From: Paenibacillus alginolyticus DSM 5050 = NBRC 15375
GTDB taxonomy: Bacteria > Bacillota > Bacilli > Paenibacillales > NBRC-103111
DNA: 45,812 nt
Assembly: GCF_000422905.1 (NCBI RefSeq)
Contig: NZ_AUGY01000070.1
Location: 1-45,812 of the forward strand
Direction of reading: 5' to 3'
The first letter of the stretch is position 1; the number at the start of each line of letters is the position of its first letter. The translations under genes and the position numbers were made by a program. The notes under the pieces are model-generated. The model had not been told where the DNA came from. It did not search any database and was given only the letters and a program-made list of their open reading frames with translations. This document shows, one piece after another, positions 35,729-43,518 of the stretch.

Positions 35729-35770
35729 TAAGGAGCCGCTTGGGCAGATAGCCTATTGCGACTCCTTATT
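35729..35770. terminator. Terminator-like hairpin between convergent deacetylase genes
   Basis: TAAGGAG (35729-35735) pairs with CTCCTTA (35762-35768), extended by GC/GC after a 2-nt mismatch, then a short T-rich tract. It may stop transcription from both sides. Confidence 0.55.
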
Positions 35771-35796
35771 TTGATAGCGCGTCTTATCCTATGTAG

Positions 35797-36609
35797 TTAT
35801 TTCTGGGAATCTGGCAGCGATAAGAGAGTAGGAACTGTTACAAACGAATACCCTTCATTTTTTAAAAGGGGGATCATTTGTTCAAGGGCATTTACGGTAT
35901 TTGATAAATTCTCTTTTTTCCCGATTGCACAATGTTGCAAAATAATTCCACCAGGTTTCAATTCTTTTTTTACATTTTTCAGTATTTGTTGTGTTGGCGT
36001 TCCAGCCCAATCCCTGGTATCAACAGACCAATCGATGATGCTTAGTCCCATTGAAGAAATGGCCTTAACTTCCGAGCTGTTAAGAGCCCCATAGGGTGGG
36101 CGGAACAAAGTAGGACGGAATCCAACAATGGCGTTCAATTCATCTTGCGTTGAGCTTATTTCCTGATTCATCTCTTCTGTACTGATTTTAGTGAAATTAG
36201 AATGATCCCAAGAGTGATTCCCAATGACGTGTCCCTCATTTACAATTCTCTTCACGACTTCAGGGTGGGCTTTGGCTTGTTCTCCTATAATAAAAAACGT
36301 GGCTTTAACGTTATTTTTTTTAAGTATATCTAAGATTTGTAGAGTGAAACGATTATCAGGTCCATCATCAAACGTGAGTGCCACTTGTTTTCCCTGTTCG
36401 GGACCAGCATAATACAGTGATTTCATGTTGTTATTTATTAGTGTCGTTGTAGGAGGATGACCCACGTCTAGATCTGGAGTTGTCGTACCGGCAACCACGG
36501 GAGAAATTATATCTTTTGAAGCGTCCGCAGGTTTTTCTTTTGCTGTACAAGCAGTAGTAGTCAAGGTAAGCAAAAGTAGCGAGATAAGTACATATTTTGA
36601 CCTATTCAT
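35797..36609 (-). CDS. Polysaccharide deacetylase lipoprotein (NodB domain)
   Basis: This 270-aa protein has a lipoprotein signal peptide ending in LTTTAC (Cys about 21) and a linker of about 50 residues. The NodB motifs are ALTFDDGPDN, HVIGNHSWDHSNF, TLFRPPYGAL, IDWSVDTRDWAG and IILQHC. The last normally reads xLxHD, so here Cys replaces the usual residue after His. It should deacetylate an envelope polysaccharide on the outer face. Start 36609 has AGAGGA about 11 nt upstream on the minus strand. It resembles the convergent gene at 34976 in domain but not in anchoring, so it is not a recent duplicate. Confidence 0.9.
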   Translation of the reverse strand: MNRSKYVLISLLLLTLTTTACTAKEKPADASKDIISPVVAGTTTPDLDVGHPPTTTLINNNMKSLYYAGPEQGKQVALTFDDGPDNRFTLQILDILKKNNVKATFFIIGEQAKAHPEVVKRIVNEGHVIGNHSWDHSNFTKISTEEMNQEISSTQDELNAIVGFRPTLFRPPYGALNSSEVKAISSMGLSIIDWSVDTRDWAGTPTQQILKNVKKELKPGGIILQHCAIGKKENLSNTVNALEQMIPLLKNEGYSFVTVPTLLSLPDSQK

Positions 36610-36759
36610 AGCAAGCAGTATCCTCTCTTATAGTTAAGGGTCATACCCTATATTATACCAGAGAGTCCTGTGAGCTGAGTGTCTATTTTGTGTCGACAAT
36701 TTGATTTTATATTCCGTCCAAAAGGCGGCTTTTTTTATTTTGCAAATTCGAAGTTACCC

Positions 36760-36842
36760 ATAGACGTGGTCTATACATCCTGTGAAATATATTAATTACT
36801 TGTATAGATGATAATCGTATTATAGTGGAATTAAGAAAAGAA
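36760..36842 (+). promoter_or_regulatory. LysR-type operator and promoter, copy 1 (before SpoIIAA-like gene)
   Basis: ATAGACGTGGTCTAT (36760-36774) is a palindrome of LysR T-N11-A type (arms ATAGAC/GTCTAT). It is followed by a segment to about 36842 (TCCTGTGAAATATATTAATT ... GTATTATAGT) that closely matches 38184-38266 with the same internal spacing. A TATAGT near 36822 is a candidate -10. The match to the lysR upstream region suggests the same regulator binds here. Confidence 0.6.
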
Positions 36843-36897
36843 AGATTAGATTACGTTATGGAAAACCAAAAATATAATGTGATAGGGGAGATTTAAC

Positions 36898-37293
36898 ATG
36901 ATGCACTATTATGTTTCCAATAAAGCTCATATTTTTTGGGATGATGTAATTGAAGCAGTTGTGATTCGTTGGAATTCCTTTGCTCAGGCGGAGGACTTCC
37001 GTGTGCCACTAGATAAAATGATTGAACTGGCAGTCATAAAAAAGGCAAAAAAAGCCTTGTCTGATAGCAGTCATACATTGCTTTTAGCAGAAGACGCTAA
37101 ATGGTTGTCTGAAGATTGGCTTCCTAGACTCCTGAATGCTGGGATTCAATATACAGCTACCGTTACTCCAGAGAAAACAAATACTAATCTCAGCGTGAGC
37201 AAAGCTATTGGAAAAAATACAACTAACTTGAGCCACCATGAATTTGAGGATATACACAATGCAGTCAGCTGGTTATCAGGAATATCTGCTTAA
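36898..37293 (+). CDS. SpoIIAA-like (STAS/SEC14-type) small cytoplasmic protein
   Basis: This 131-aa protein begins MMHYYVSNKAHIFWDDVIEA and has the alternating strand/helix pattern of SpoIIAA-like (STAS/SEC14) proteins: AVVIRWNSFAQAEDFRVPLDK, HTLLLAEDAKWLSEDWLPRL and WLSGISA at the end. Proteins of this kind often sit beside LysR regulators in Bacillales; function is unknown. GATAGGGGAG precedes ATG 36898. The convergent lysR ends 13 nt downstream, and the operator-like sequence shared with lysR lies before it, so it is a likely target of that regulator. Confidence 0.65.
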   Translation: MMHYYVSNKAHIFWDDVIEAVVIRWNSFAQAEDFRVPLDKMIELAVIKKAKKALSDSSHTLLLAEDAKWLSEDWLPRLLNAGIQYTATVTPEKTNTNLSVSKAIGKNTTNLSHHEFEDIHNAVSWLSGISA

Positions 37294-37306
37294 TGCGTTA
37301 ATCGGA

Positions 37307-38185
37307 CTAATGAATCAGCTCTATAAACCTTCTTGCTGGACCGGAGAGCGGCATGTTGCGCATAACCATACTCCCTACGTGTGAAGGCGGTATCGGCACA
37401 TCTAATTGAATCTCAAAGAGCGCTCCTTCTTCCAGTTCTTTCGATACGAACTCTCTGGTCACATAAGAGATTCCGAGTCCTTTCCGAGCTAACTCGATGA
37501 GTAGATCCACGCTTCCGACCTCGATTTCAGGCTTGAGGTTATGACCATAGCTTTGAAATAACTCCGTAATGGCCATTCGAGCCCGGCTGTTACGCGAGAA
37601 TAAGATGATAGGGTATTGGAGCAGCATATCCAAGGAAAGAACCGCATCTTTAAGCTCGGAATAATGGGCTCCCGCTACAAAACAATCCTGCAGTTGAAAA
37701 CTTTCTCTCACATCAAGCTGGGAATCGACGATCGGCATACGAACGACGCCCAAATCAATTTTCCCTTCTTTTAAGAGAGCAATGATTTCCGGCGTAGTTC
37801 CGTGATTCAGATGAAGTCTAATGCCTGGATACTGCATATGAAAGTTTTCCAAGTACGGAAGAATGTAATGCTTGAACAGTGAATCGCTTCCGCCGATCCG
37901 CAGCTCGCCGCTGTCCAGATTTTTAAGCGCGGCCATTTGTTCTTCAGCCAGTGATATTAAGGTCTGAGACTTTTCTATATAAGAATACAGGATGGCGCCC
38001 TCTTGCGTTAGCTCAACACCTTTGGAAGTTCGGTAAAACAAAGTGATACCAAAGCTGTCTTCCAGCTGTTTGATGGCGTGGCTGACGCTCGGTTGAGTGA
38101 GGTACAAGGCTTTGGCAGCCTGTGTCAAGCTGCCTGTCTTCGCAGCCAAGTAGAATACTTTATACAATTCGTAATTATTGTTCAT
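37307..38185 (-). CDS. LysR-family transcriptional regulator
   Basis: The 292-aa protein has an N-terminal winged helix-turn-helix (residues 1-65: KVFYLAAKTGSLTQAAKAL ... SVSHAIKQLEDSFGITLFYR). A periplasmic-binding-like effector domain follows (GELRIGGSDSLFKHYILPYL ... VGSVDLLIELARKGLGISYV). Its own start codon (38183-38185) lies inside ATAGATTTGGCCTAT (38184-38198), the second copy of the palindrome found before the SpoIIAA-like gene. This indicates autoregulation and control of the neighbour. To its right the divergent gene was zwf, now broken. Effector unknown. Confidence 0.93.
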   Translation of the reverse strand: MNNNYELYKVFYLAAKTGSLTQAAKALYLTQPSVSHAIKQLEDSFGITLFYRTSKGVELTQEGAILYSYIEKSQTLISLAEEQMAALKNLDSGELRIGGSDSLFKHYILPYLENFHMQYPGIRLHLNHGTTPEIIALLKEGKIDLGVVRMPIVDSQLDVRESFQLQDCFVAGAHYSELKDAVLSLDMLLQYPIILFSRNSRARMAITELFQSYGHNLKPEIEVGSVDLLIELARKGLGISYVTREFVSKELEEGALFEIQLDVPIPPSHVGSMVMRNMPLSGPARRFIELIH

Positions 38186-38266
38186 AGATTTGGCCTATAG
38201 CTCCTGTTAAATATATTAATTAATGGTATGGATGATAGTCGTATTATAGTAGAACTACGAAAAAGA
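38184..38266. promoter_or_regulatory. LysR-type operator and promoter, copy 2 (overlapping lysR start)
   Basis: ATAGATTTGGCCTAT (38184-38198) has the same ATAG-N7-CTAT form and T-N11-A spacing as 36760-36774. The next 68 bases (CTCCTGTTAAATATATTAAT ... GTATTATAGT) match copy 1 with scattered substitutions. It lies between lysR and the zwf remnant, so it probably drove zwf in the plus direction. Confidence 0.6.
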
Positions 38267-38359
38267 AGCCAGAGTCTTCAGATTGAAAAATGGTTATGAG
38301 ACTGTTACAGTCGCCAATGCCGGACGTTCAAGAGAGCTCATCTGGAAGGAGAAAATAAT

Positions 38360-38970
38360 TTGAACCAACTACGTTTGTTTTATTTGGAGCGATAGGGGAT
38401 CTAGCCAAAAGAAAAATATACCCTGCCTTGTATGTCTTGGAAGAAGAGAACTGTCTGATGATCATTTCAGGCACATGTAAAGCAATCTCTTAATACTTTT
38501 TCCAGAAGTGGAGCGAAAGATCCTGAAGTAATGAGAAATTTCTTGCGTGCTTTCCGTTATCATGTTCTGGATGTTAGCCGCAAAGAAGATTACACGAAGC
38601 TGCTGCAGTTGGTTGAACAGCGGGAAGATGAGCTTAACATTTTACCGAATCGCATGTTTTATTTATCTGTTGGACCTGAGTTTTTCGGAACGATCGCAGC
38701 AAACATTCATGCAAGCGGACTTGGTTCTGCGAATGGCTGGAAGCGTCTTGTGATCGAAAAGCCTTTCGGCTGCGATTTGCCGTCGGCGAGACAGTTGAAC
38801 ATTCAACTGAATCAAGCATTCGATGAGACCGAAATTTACCGGATCGATCACTACCTAGGCAAACCTATGGTCCAGCAAATGTGGCGACTGCTCGCTATCC
38901 AGCAGGGACGTACGGACCTAACGAGTCCGATAAGCTGCTTGAGCAAGACGGCTTTCATTGGTGGTTCGAT
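38360..38970 (+). pseudogene. zwf: Glucose-6-phosphate dehydrogenase (zwf), internally deleted
   Basis: Pieces in several frames match G6PDH in order: FVLFGAIGDLAKRKIYPALY (NADP loop) near 38373, then after a frame change LNTFSRSG, LRAFRYHVLDVSRKEDY, LNILPNRMFYLSVGPEFFG, LVIEKPFGCDLPSARQLN, and IYRIDHYLGKPMVQ (catalytic His). Immediately afterwards comes RYPAGTYGPNESDKLL, which belongs at the extreme C-terminus of the enzyme. So at least 200 residues between the active site and the end are deleted, and the frame changes at least twice. It lies divergently from lysR behind the operator copy 2. Confidence 0.88.
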
Positions 38971-39148
38971 TTCAAAAGCGCATCGATAAACGACACAAAC
39001 TCGTTCGAACAGCCGGGGGTAGAAGCTTACAAGACCAATATATTTGAGCTGCCTTGGCAAGCCTGGGTTTAAAGTGCAAAAAGCCGAGCTCATAGAACGT
39101 TTATCTGCAATAAGCGGGAAATGACAGGGAAGTGGCCGTTTTTTACAA

Positions 39149-39201
39149 AAAAGGGAGCATATTTGTATCGTAACTTTTGCGACACAAATATGCTCCTTTT
39201 C
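39149..39201. repeat. Long perfect-like inverted repeat (hairpin)
   Basis: AAAGGGAGCATATTTGTATCG (39150-39170) is nearly the exact reverse complement of GACACAAATATGCTCCTTTT (39181-39200), separated by about 10 nt. The stem is about 19 bp with T's after it. A similar GCGACACAAACATAGCCCC (about 39208-39228) partly repeats the right arm. It could be a terminator or the end of a small non-autonomous element. The stretch 39073-39371 holds no other recognisable feature. Confidence 0.6.
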
Positions 39202-39371
39202 TATGATTGCGACACAAACATAGCCCCTTTGTGAATAGAAAGTATTCATGTAATCAGGGGTAGTACCAGCGTAGCTGTCACCAGGGGCAATTGTATGGCT
39301 ATAATTGGTAATTTATTTGATCCACGGGACAGCCGAAGGAAGGGGGTAAGTCCTTTCGGCGCCACAACTAA

Positions 39372-39838
39372 CTTGATTCCATTGCGGCGGCGATAGAAAA
39401 ATGGTCTCAACATCCCTTAGCTTCGGCTATCATTCGTAAAGCCGATGATACATTAAAACACTTCGCTCACAGTACGGCAATGTTGCCATGGTTGGTGATG
39501 GGGTAAACGATGCTCCTGCCCTTGCTGCTTCCACTGTCGGTATTGCGATGGGGGGAGCCGGTACCGATACAGCCCTTGAAACAGCAGATATTGCCTTAAT
39601 GGGTGACGATTTAAGCAAGCTGCCGTACACCATGAGCCTAAGTCGAACAACGCTCGCGATCATCAAGCAAAACATCACGTTCTCGCTATTAATTAAAATG
39701 GTGGCACTCCTGTTAATCGTTCCAGGATGGCTCACGCTATGGATGGCTATCTTTGCAGACATGGGAGCAACCTTGATTGTTACACTCAATAGCTTACAAT
39801 TGTTACAAGTCAAGGATCATGAACAAAAGCTAAGCTAA
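39372..39838 (+). pseudogene. Heavy-metal P-type ATPase (CadA/ZntA-like), internally deleted
   Basis: A short segment DSIAAAIEKWSQHPLASAII (39375-39434) is the nucleotide-binding-domain HP motif region of P1B ATPases. It joins after a frame change, near 39455, to KTLRSQYGNVAMVGDGVNDAP, the hinge motif (GDGVNDAP), and the C-terminal membrane helices (TDTALETADIALMGDDLSKL ... GATLIVTLNSLQLL) to TAA 39836-39838. The sequence between, with much of the nucleotide-binding domain, and the entire N-terminal two-thirds including the CPC and DKTGT motifs, are absent. A remnant of a metal-efflux pump. Confidence 0.88.
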
Positions 39839-39859
39839 TGAAATGAAAGTTCAATAAAC

Positions 39860-39904
39860 ATGACAGTCTAGAACATTATTTTTATGTTCTGGACTGTCAT
39901 TTTA
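39860..39904 (+). terminator. Strong intrinsic terminator after ATPase remnant
   Basis: ATGACAGTC-T-AGAACAT (39860-39876) pairs with ATGTTCT-G-GACTGTCAT (39884-39900), a 17-bp stem, followed by TTTATT. Confidence 0.88.
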
Positions 39905-40039
39905 TTGTTCATGGGATTCAACATATGTATACAATTGGTCGATTACGAACAGTTTCTTTTGATTTTCTATAAAATGTGATTTTCCACGAGCAAAGATAAA
40001 GTTGTGCAATTGAGAATTGTTGGCAAAGAAGAGTCCAAT

Positions 40040-40282
40040 CTCTTAACGAAATAGCCGAGCATCTATCAAAGCTAGTTCCTCTTGGCACCGAGGTTTTGGC
40101 GGGGCTTGAAATGGGCGGTATCCCAGTCGCAACGGCACTATCATTAAAGACAGGAATCCCAGCGGCATTCGTTCGTAAAAAAGCAAAGGAATATTGGCAC
40201 ATGCAAGCTTGCTGAAGGTATTGATGTAAGGGGGGGAAAACAGTTGACAATCTTGAAAAAGCTCTTTCGACAAGCAATATAA
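40040..40282 (+). pseudogene. PyrE-like phosphoribosyltransferase fragment
   Basis: The plus strand reads LNEIAEHLSKLVPLGTEVLA then GLEMGGIPVATALSLKTGIP and AAFVRKKAKEY, the N-terminal/central region of orotate phosphoribosyltransferase-type enzymes. A one-base shift near 40193 changes the frame to YGTCKLAEGIDVRGG, and the sequence stops at 40282 before the PRPP-binding EDVVTSG motif. The N-terminal part is also missing. It is therefore an internal relic, and the third broken gene in a row next to the transposon end. Confidence 0.75.
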
Positions 40283-40629
40283 CAGTTTGCCGCGGCAGAT
40301 ACTCCTTTAATTTTATTAATCTAGAGGGGGGCAATGAAAAACCAAATAGAGTATTGTGAATTTATGTATTGAATGTACTTATGGATAAAATTTACATTCG
40401 GAGGCAGGAGATGCAAAATTCGCTTAGCTGGTAAAACCATCAGTTGACTATAAGGATGAACAAATATCGTTTGGTGAAGATTGAGTTAGTATTAAACTCA
40501 AAATATTGGTCAATAACTCATTGTTTGTTTGTTCGGGTGCCAAGAACTGATCCGATAAAATAAAAAAGCCGCAATAATTGCCGACAAAGATAATTAAACT
40601 CGCCATGGAAGATAATATGAACAGAACGA

Positions 40630-40685
40630 TTGAAAATGAAGGAGCATGAATAAATGACATTTGAAAATGAAGGAGCATGAATAAA
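40630..40685. repeat. 25-bp tandem direct repeat
   Basis: TTGAAAATGAAGGAGCATGA plus ATAAA occurs at 40630-40654 and again, unchanged, at 40661-40685, a period of 31 nt. Each copy holds GAAGGAG followed by ATGAATAA, i.e. a Shine-Dalgarno-like site and a start-stop, which is curious but may be chance. Confidence 0.7.
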
Positions 40686-40693
40686 ATACATTG

Positions 40694-40751
40694 TACGGGT
40701 TTCAATAAATCAAGTGATTTATAATACATATTCACAAAACCCGTATTTTAT
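40694..40751 (+). terminator. Terminator-like hairpin
   Basis: TACGGGTTT (40694-40702) pairs with AAACCCGTA (40737-40745), with a 34-nt loop and a TTTTAT tail. Confidence 0.5.
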
Positions 40752-40804
40752 ACATATGTCTATAAACCAGAAAAACCCCATGCCTTACAAGCGTTTTAAT
40801 ATTG

Positions 40805-40856
40805 TGTCGGATGACAAGAATCTGTTCCGATAAATGACAAGAAATAGTTCCGATTA
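40805..40856 (+). repeat. Transposon end with 23-bp transposase-binding-like repeats
   Basis: After TGTCGG come ATGACAAGAATCTGTTCCGA plus TAA (40811-40833) and ATGACAAGAAATAGTTCCGA plus TTA (40834-40856), two direct copies with a 23-nt period and 19 of 23 identical bases. Tn7-family ends start with TGT and carry tandem TnsB sites of about 20-23 bp, so this is taken as the element end. The five bases before it, TATTG (40800-40804), would be the target duplication if the other end can be found. Confidence 0.7.
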
Positions 40857-40872
40857 GCCGAGTTTTTGTTTA

Positions 40873-40900
40873 GCGCCCCGCGTTTGTGCGCGCGGGGCTT
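40873..40900. other. GC-rich hairpin immediately after tniQ
   Basis: GCCCCGCG (40875-40882) pairs with CGCGGGGC (40891-40898), 6 nt beyond the tniQ stop. It has no T tract on the minus strand, so it may be a weak terminator or a structural part of the transposon end. It stands out in an AT-rich element. Confidence 0.55.
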
Positions 40901-40903
40901 CAC

Positions 40904-42490
40904 TCAACTTCTTAACCTGAAAATATCTAAATTTTTAATATATCTTTCAGTCAAACTTAAGTAAGATGAGTTTTTGTCTATTGCCAATGCCATTGGATGA
41001 TGTGATATTTCCGATGGTTTGATTCTTCTTTTATTATTTGAATTGCATGGGCAAGTTAATTTATTCAAATTATCTATTGAATTTTTCTCTATTATAAAAC
41101 TCGTAGTTTCTTTAAATGAATTACGGACTTTAAATATCATCAGAGGTATTTCCTTATGCCTATTATTATTTAATTCATTATATTTAGGTGTCCATTTGTT
41201 TGCTGCCCCTTCAACTGCCAATTTACTCCAGTAGTTAAAAAAGTGTAAATATAGAGCTGAAACAAATTTCATTATTATCCATTTAAATAAACCAATATCC
41301 AACGATTTATGTTGATTAGTGTATTGAAGCAATATTTTAACTAACTGCTCCACATCTGGCTGAAAGAATCCTGAAAGTACTTCAAATCCGTGTATGGATT
41401 TTCTAGGATCTATTGAAAAATGATTACTATAAAAACTACCTCCACCTTTAAAAGAATGTTTCCAGAATATATAAGTATATGCAAATGGACAGATTTCGGG
41501 ATAATCCTCTTTCTCCTCTCTTCTTAATTCTTGAAGCCTTTTAATACAAGATTTATGTTTTTTTAATTCACCATTAAATAAGTGACTTTCTATCGATTTA
41601 AAAATGTAAATACTTTGGCTATATAAGTAATTATAGAGAGGCATATTTACACTTCGCATAGAAGATAGAGTAAAATTATTATCAATAATGTGATTGTGTA
41701 AGTATTTCTGATTATTATTATTCGATATCGTTACTGGTAACCTCAGTTTATTTAAAGTTGACTTAACATTACCATCATAATCTGTATGTATATCGGGATT
41801 CTCTAACATTTCAAGAATTGTTTTAATTGGGTTATTTTGAGCAACTGCATGTTCAGGCAAAAAGAGAATACTTAGTTTTTCAGTATTGTAATTTGTTTCA
41901 AGCCACTTTTTAGTGAATTCACATTTTATTTCAAATTGCTTTCCCCAATTATTCCATCGTTTTTTTAAGTCAGCTAATTGAACTCCACATTTACATGTGA
42001 AAGCTGCAGATAATGCTATGTCAGAAAATTCGTAAGGAATTTCCGATTTACAATTCGAGCACGACTGAATTAATCCCTTCATATGTATTGGACAGTGTTT
42101 CAATAGTTTGAATTGGTGTAAAATGCTGTGATAACCTTCTTTAATACATTCTTCACACCAAACTAAATTTCTGTTAAACCAGTCAGTAAGTTCTGTGGAT
42201 ATCATTGATACATTGTTTATCATTTTATTAATGTTCTCACTGTTTTGTTTAAGTAAGTTAAACCCAAAAAAATTTGTAAGAGATACTTCCTCAAAATCAT
42301 CCATTGTAAACAAATTAACATATTTCCCTATTTTAACTGGTCCTTTTAATGTTTTGATGTGTTCTTTTCCAAATCGTTTTAATAGAGATCCTCTTTTAAG
42401 AATAACATTCGTATAACATAGTTTTTCTACAATTGACCAAGGTGATTCAAATTGCTGCACCCATTCACTTCTCCATACATATCTTTCCAT
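40904..42490 (-). CDS. TniQ/TnsD-family target-selection protein
   Basis: This 528-aa protein opens with ESPWSIVEKLCYTNV, the TniQ N-terminal pattern. Zinc-finger cysteines and histidines follow: WCEEC (C112, C115), HCPIH (C133, H136), CSNC (C144, C147) and CKCG (C166, C168). A long C-terminal region of about 350 residues resembles TnsD-size proteins more than the short TniQ of Tn5053 or type V CAST elements. TnsD proteins bind a specific attachment site and recruit TnsC. The minus-strand frame extends to 42616, but ATG 42490 (MERYVWRSEWVQQF) starts the conserved domain, with AAAGGGG upstream. It ends only about 100 nt from the transposon terminus. Confidence 0.87.
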   Translation of the reverse strand: MERYVWRSEWVQQFESPWSIVEKLCYTNVILKRGSLLKRFGKEHIKTLKGPVKIGKYVNLFTMDDFEEVSLTNFFGFNLLKQNSENINKMINNVSMISTELTDWFNRNLVWCEECIKEGYHSILHQFKLLKHCPIHMKGLIQSCSNCKSEIPYEFSDIALSAAFTCKCGVQLADLKKRWNNWGKQFEIKCEFTKKWLETNYNTEKLSILFLPEHAVAQNNPIKTILEMLENPDIHTDYDGNVKSTLNKLRLPVTISNNNNQKYLHNHIIDNNFTLSSMRSVNMPLYNYLYSQSIYIFKSIESHLFNGELKKHKSCIKRLQELRREEKEDYPEICPFAYTYIFWKHSFKGGGSFYSNHFSIDPRKSIHGFEVLSGFFQPDVEQLVKILLQYTNQHKSLDIGLFKWIIMKFVSALYLHFFNYWSKLAVEGAANKWTPKYNELNNNRHKEIPLMIFKVRNSFKETTSFIIEKNSIDNLNKLTCPCNSNNKRRIKPSEISHHPMALAIDKNSSYLSLTERYIKNLDIFRLRS

Positions 42491-42534
42491 TATTATAATT
42501 AACACCCCTTTCCCGTTTAACAAATTATTGGAAT

Positions 42535-43497
42535 TTAAGCAAGTGCCATAAATATTTCCGACTCTACATATCCAGAATTTTGAATGGCATCTTTCCAATG
42601 ATTTATTGTTAACCATTCGATTCTATTACCTGTTGTACCATTAATTTTCAAGGCATTTTCGACTGTAAATGTAAAATATTCCATTGGAATTTCCATTTTC
42701 TTGGATAGTCCATGTTCTTTTCTTAAATCCTTAAATAGATTAAACAAATCTTTAGCGTAATTTCTCAGTCGTTTTCCTTTATCATATGCATCAGGAAAAA
42801 AATATCGAGTATAACTGTACCCACTATTTTCAGGATACTCTGTTACTTCGTCATAACACATCAAACAATGTTCAACCTCATCTAGTGAGCGTATGCCAAA
42901 GAATTCATGCTCGTTTGTCATGAATCTTCCGATTATTTGGGCTTTTTTTTGTTCTAAGAAAAATGTTCTTCTTGCGAGCAATTCTGGTTGCCCAACTGAA
43001 ATAACAGTCATGCTGATTTTTTCATGGTCTAGTTCATTATATATATCCATAAGCCAGTTATAATGATATTCTGTCAAACGCTGCGCCTCATCTATAACCA
43101 GCATGATTCTGCGCAGTTGGGACCTTTCTCCCTGCTCAAGCATTAGATTTACTATTTGTCTTCTCATTAGTGCTGGATTTCGTGTTGATGGAAAAGCAAA
43201 CTTAAAATCGGCTAACAAATCCCCAAAGAACTTCTCTTCTGTAGGTACTCGATAACTTTTACATTGTGTTCTCAATATTGGAAAAAACGATCCCAATTGC
43301 GCCGGTAAATAATTCAATGCAAATTCAACGGATCTACTCTTGCCAATTCGTGGTCTACCATAGACAATCATGCCTGGTAAACGATTTATCACGATTTTAG
43401 TGAGGCTTTCCATGAGGCGTTTAACTTCCATTGTCGGGAGAATATATCCACCTTGTTCAATAGGATGTGTACCAGCGGGAACTATGGGTTTGCTCAT
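42535..43497 (-). CDS. TnsC/TniB-like AAA+ transposition regulator
   Basis: The 320-aa ATPase has Walker A GRPRIGKS (residues 47-54) and Walker B MLVIDEAQ (132-139). Sensor-1-like SVGQPEL (about 178) and an arginine-containing RFMTNEHEF segment follow, the layout of TniB/TnsC proteins. These form ATP-dependent filaments on DNA, receive the target from TniQ/TnsD and activate the transposase. It is shorter than Tn7 TnsC (about 555 aa) and close to TniB and type V CAST TnsC in size. AAGGAG sits 7 nt before the ATG at 43497. The gap to the tnsB stop is 21 nt. Confidence 0.9.
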   Translation of the reverse strand: MSKPIVPAGTHPIEQGGYILPTMEVKRLMESLTKIVINRLPGMIVYGRPRIGKSRSVEFALNYLPAQLGSFFPILRTQCKSYRVPTEEKFFGDLLADFKFAFPSTRNPALMRRQIVNLMLEQGERSQLRRIMLVIDEAQRLTEYHYNWLMDIYNELDHEKISMTVISVGQPELLARRTFFLEQKKAQIIGRFMTNEHEFFGIRSLDEVEHCLMCYDEVTEYPENSGYSYTRYFFPDAYDKGKRLRNYAKDLFNLFKDLRKEHGLSKKMEIPMEYFTFTVENALKINGTTGNRIEWLTINHWKDAIQNSGYVESEIFMALA

Positions 43498-43518
43498 TTT
43501 TTACTCCTTACGATTAAC

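Larger units (their letters stand above)
40283..40804. other. Non-coding stretch beside the transposon end
   Basis: No gene is recognisable in these 520 bases. They hold a 25-bp direct repeat (40630-40654 and 40661-40685) and a hairpin at 40694-40750. The area is probably the decayed target region in which the Tn7-like element landed. Confidence 0.5.

Noticed and set aside
36721..36745. Terminator at AAAAGGCGGCTTTTTTT
   Set aside because: The possible stem is only three base pairs (CCG/CGG), too weak to list.
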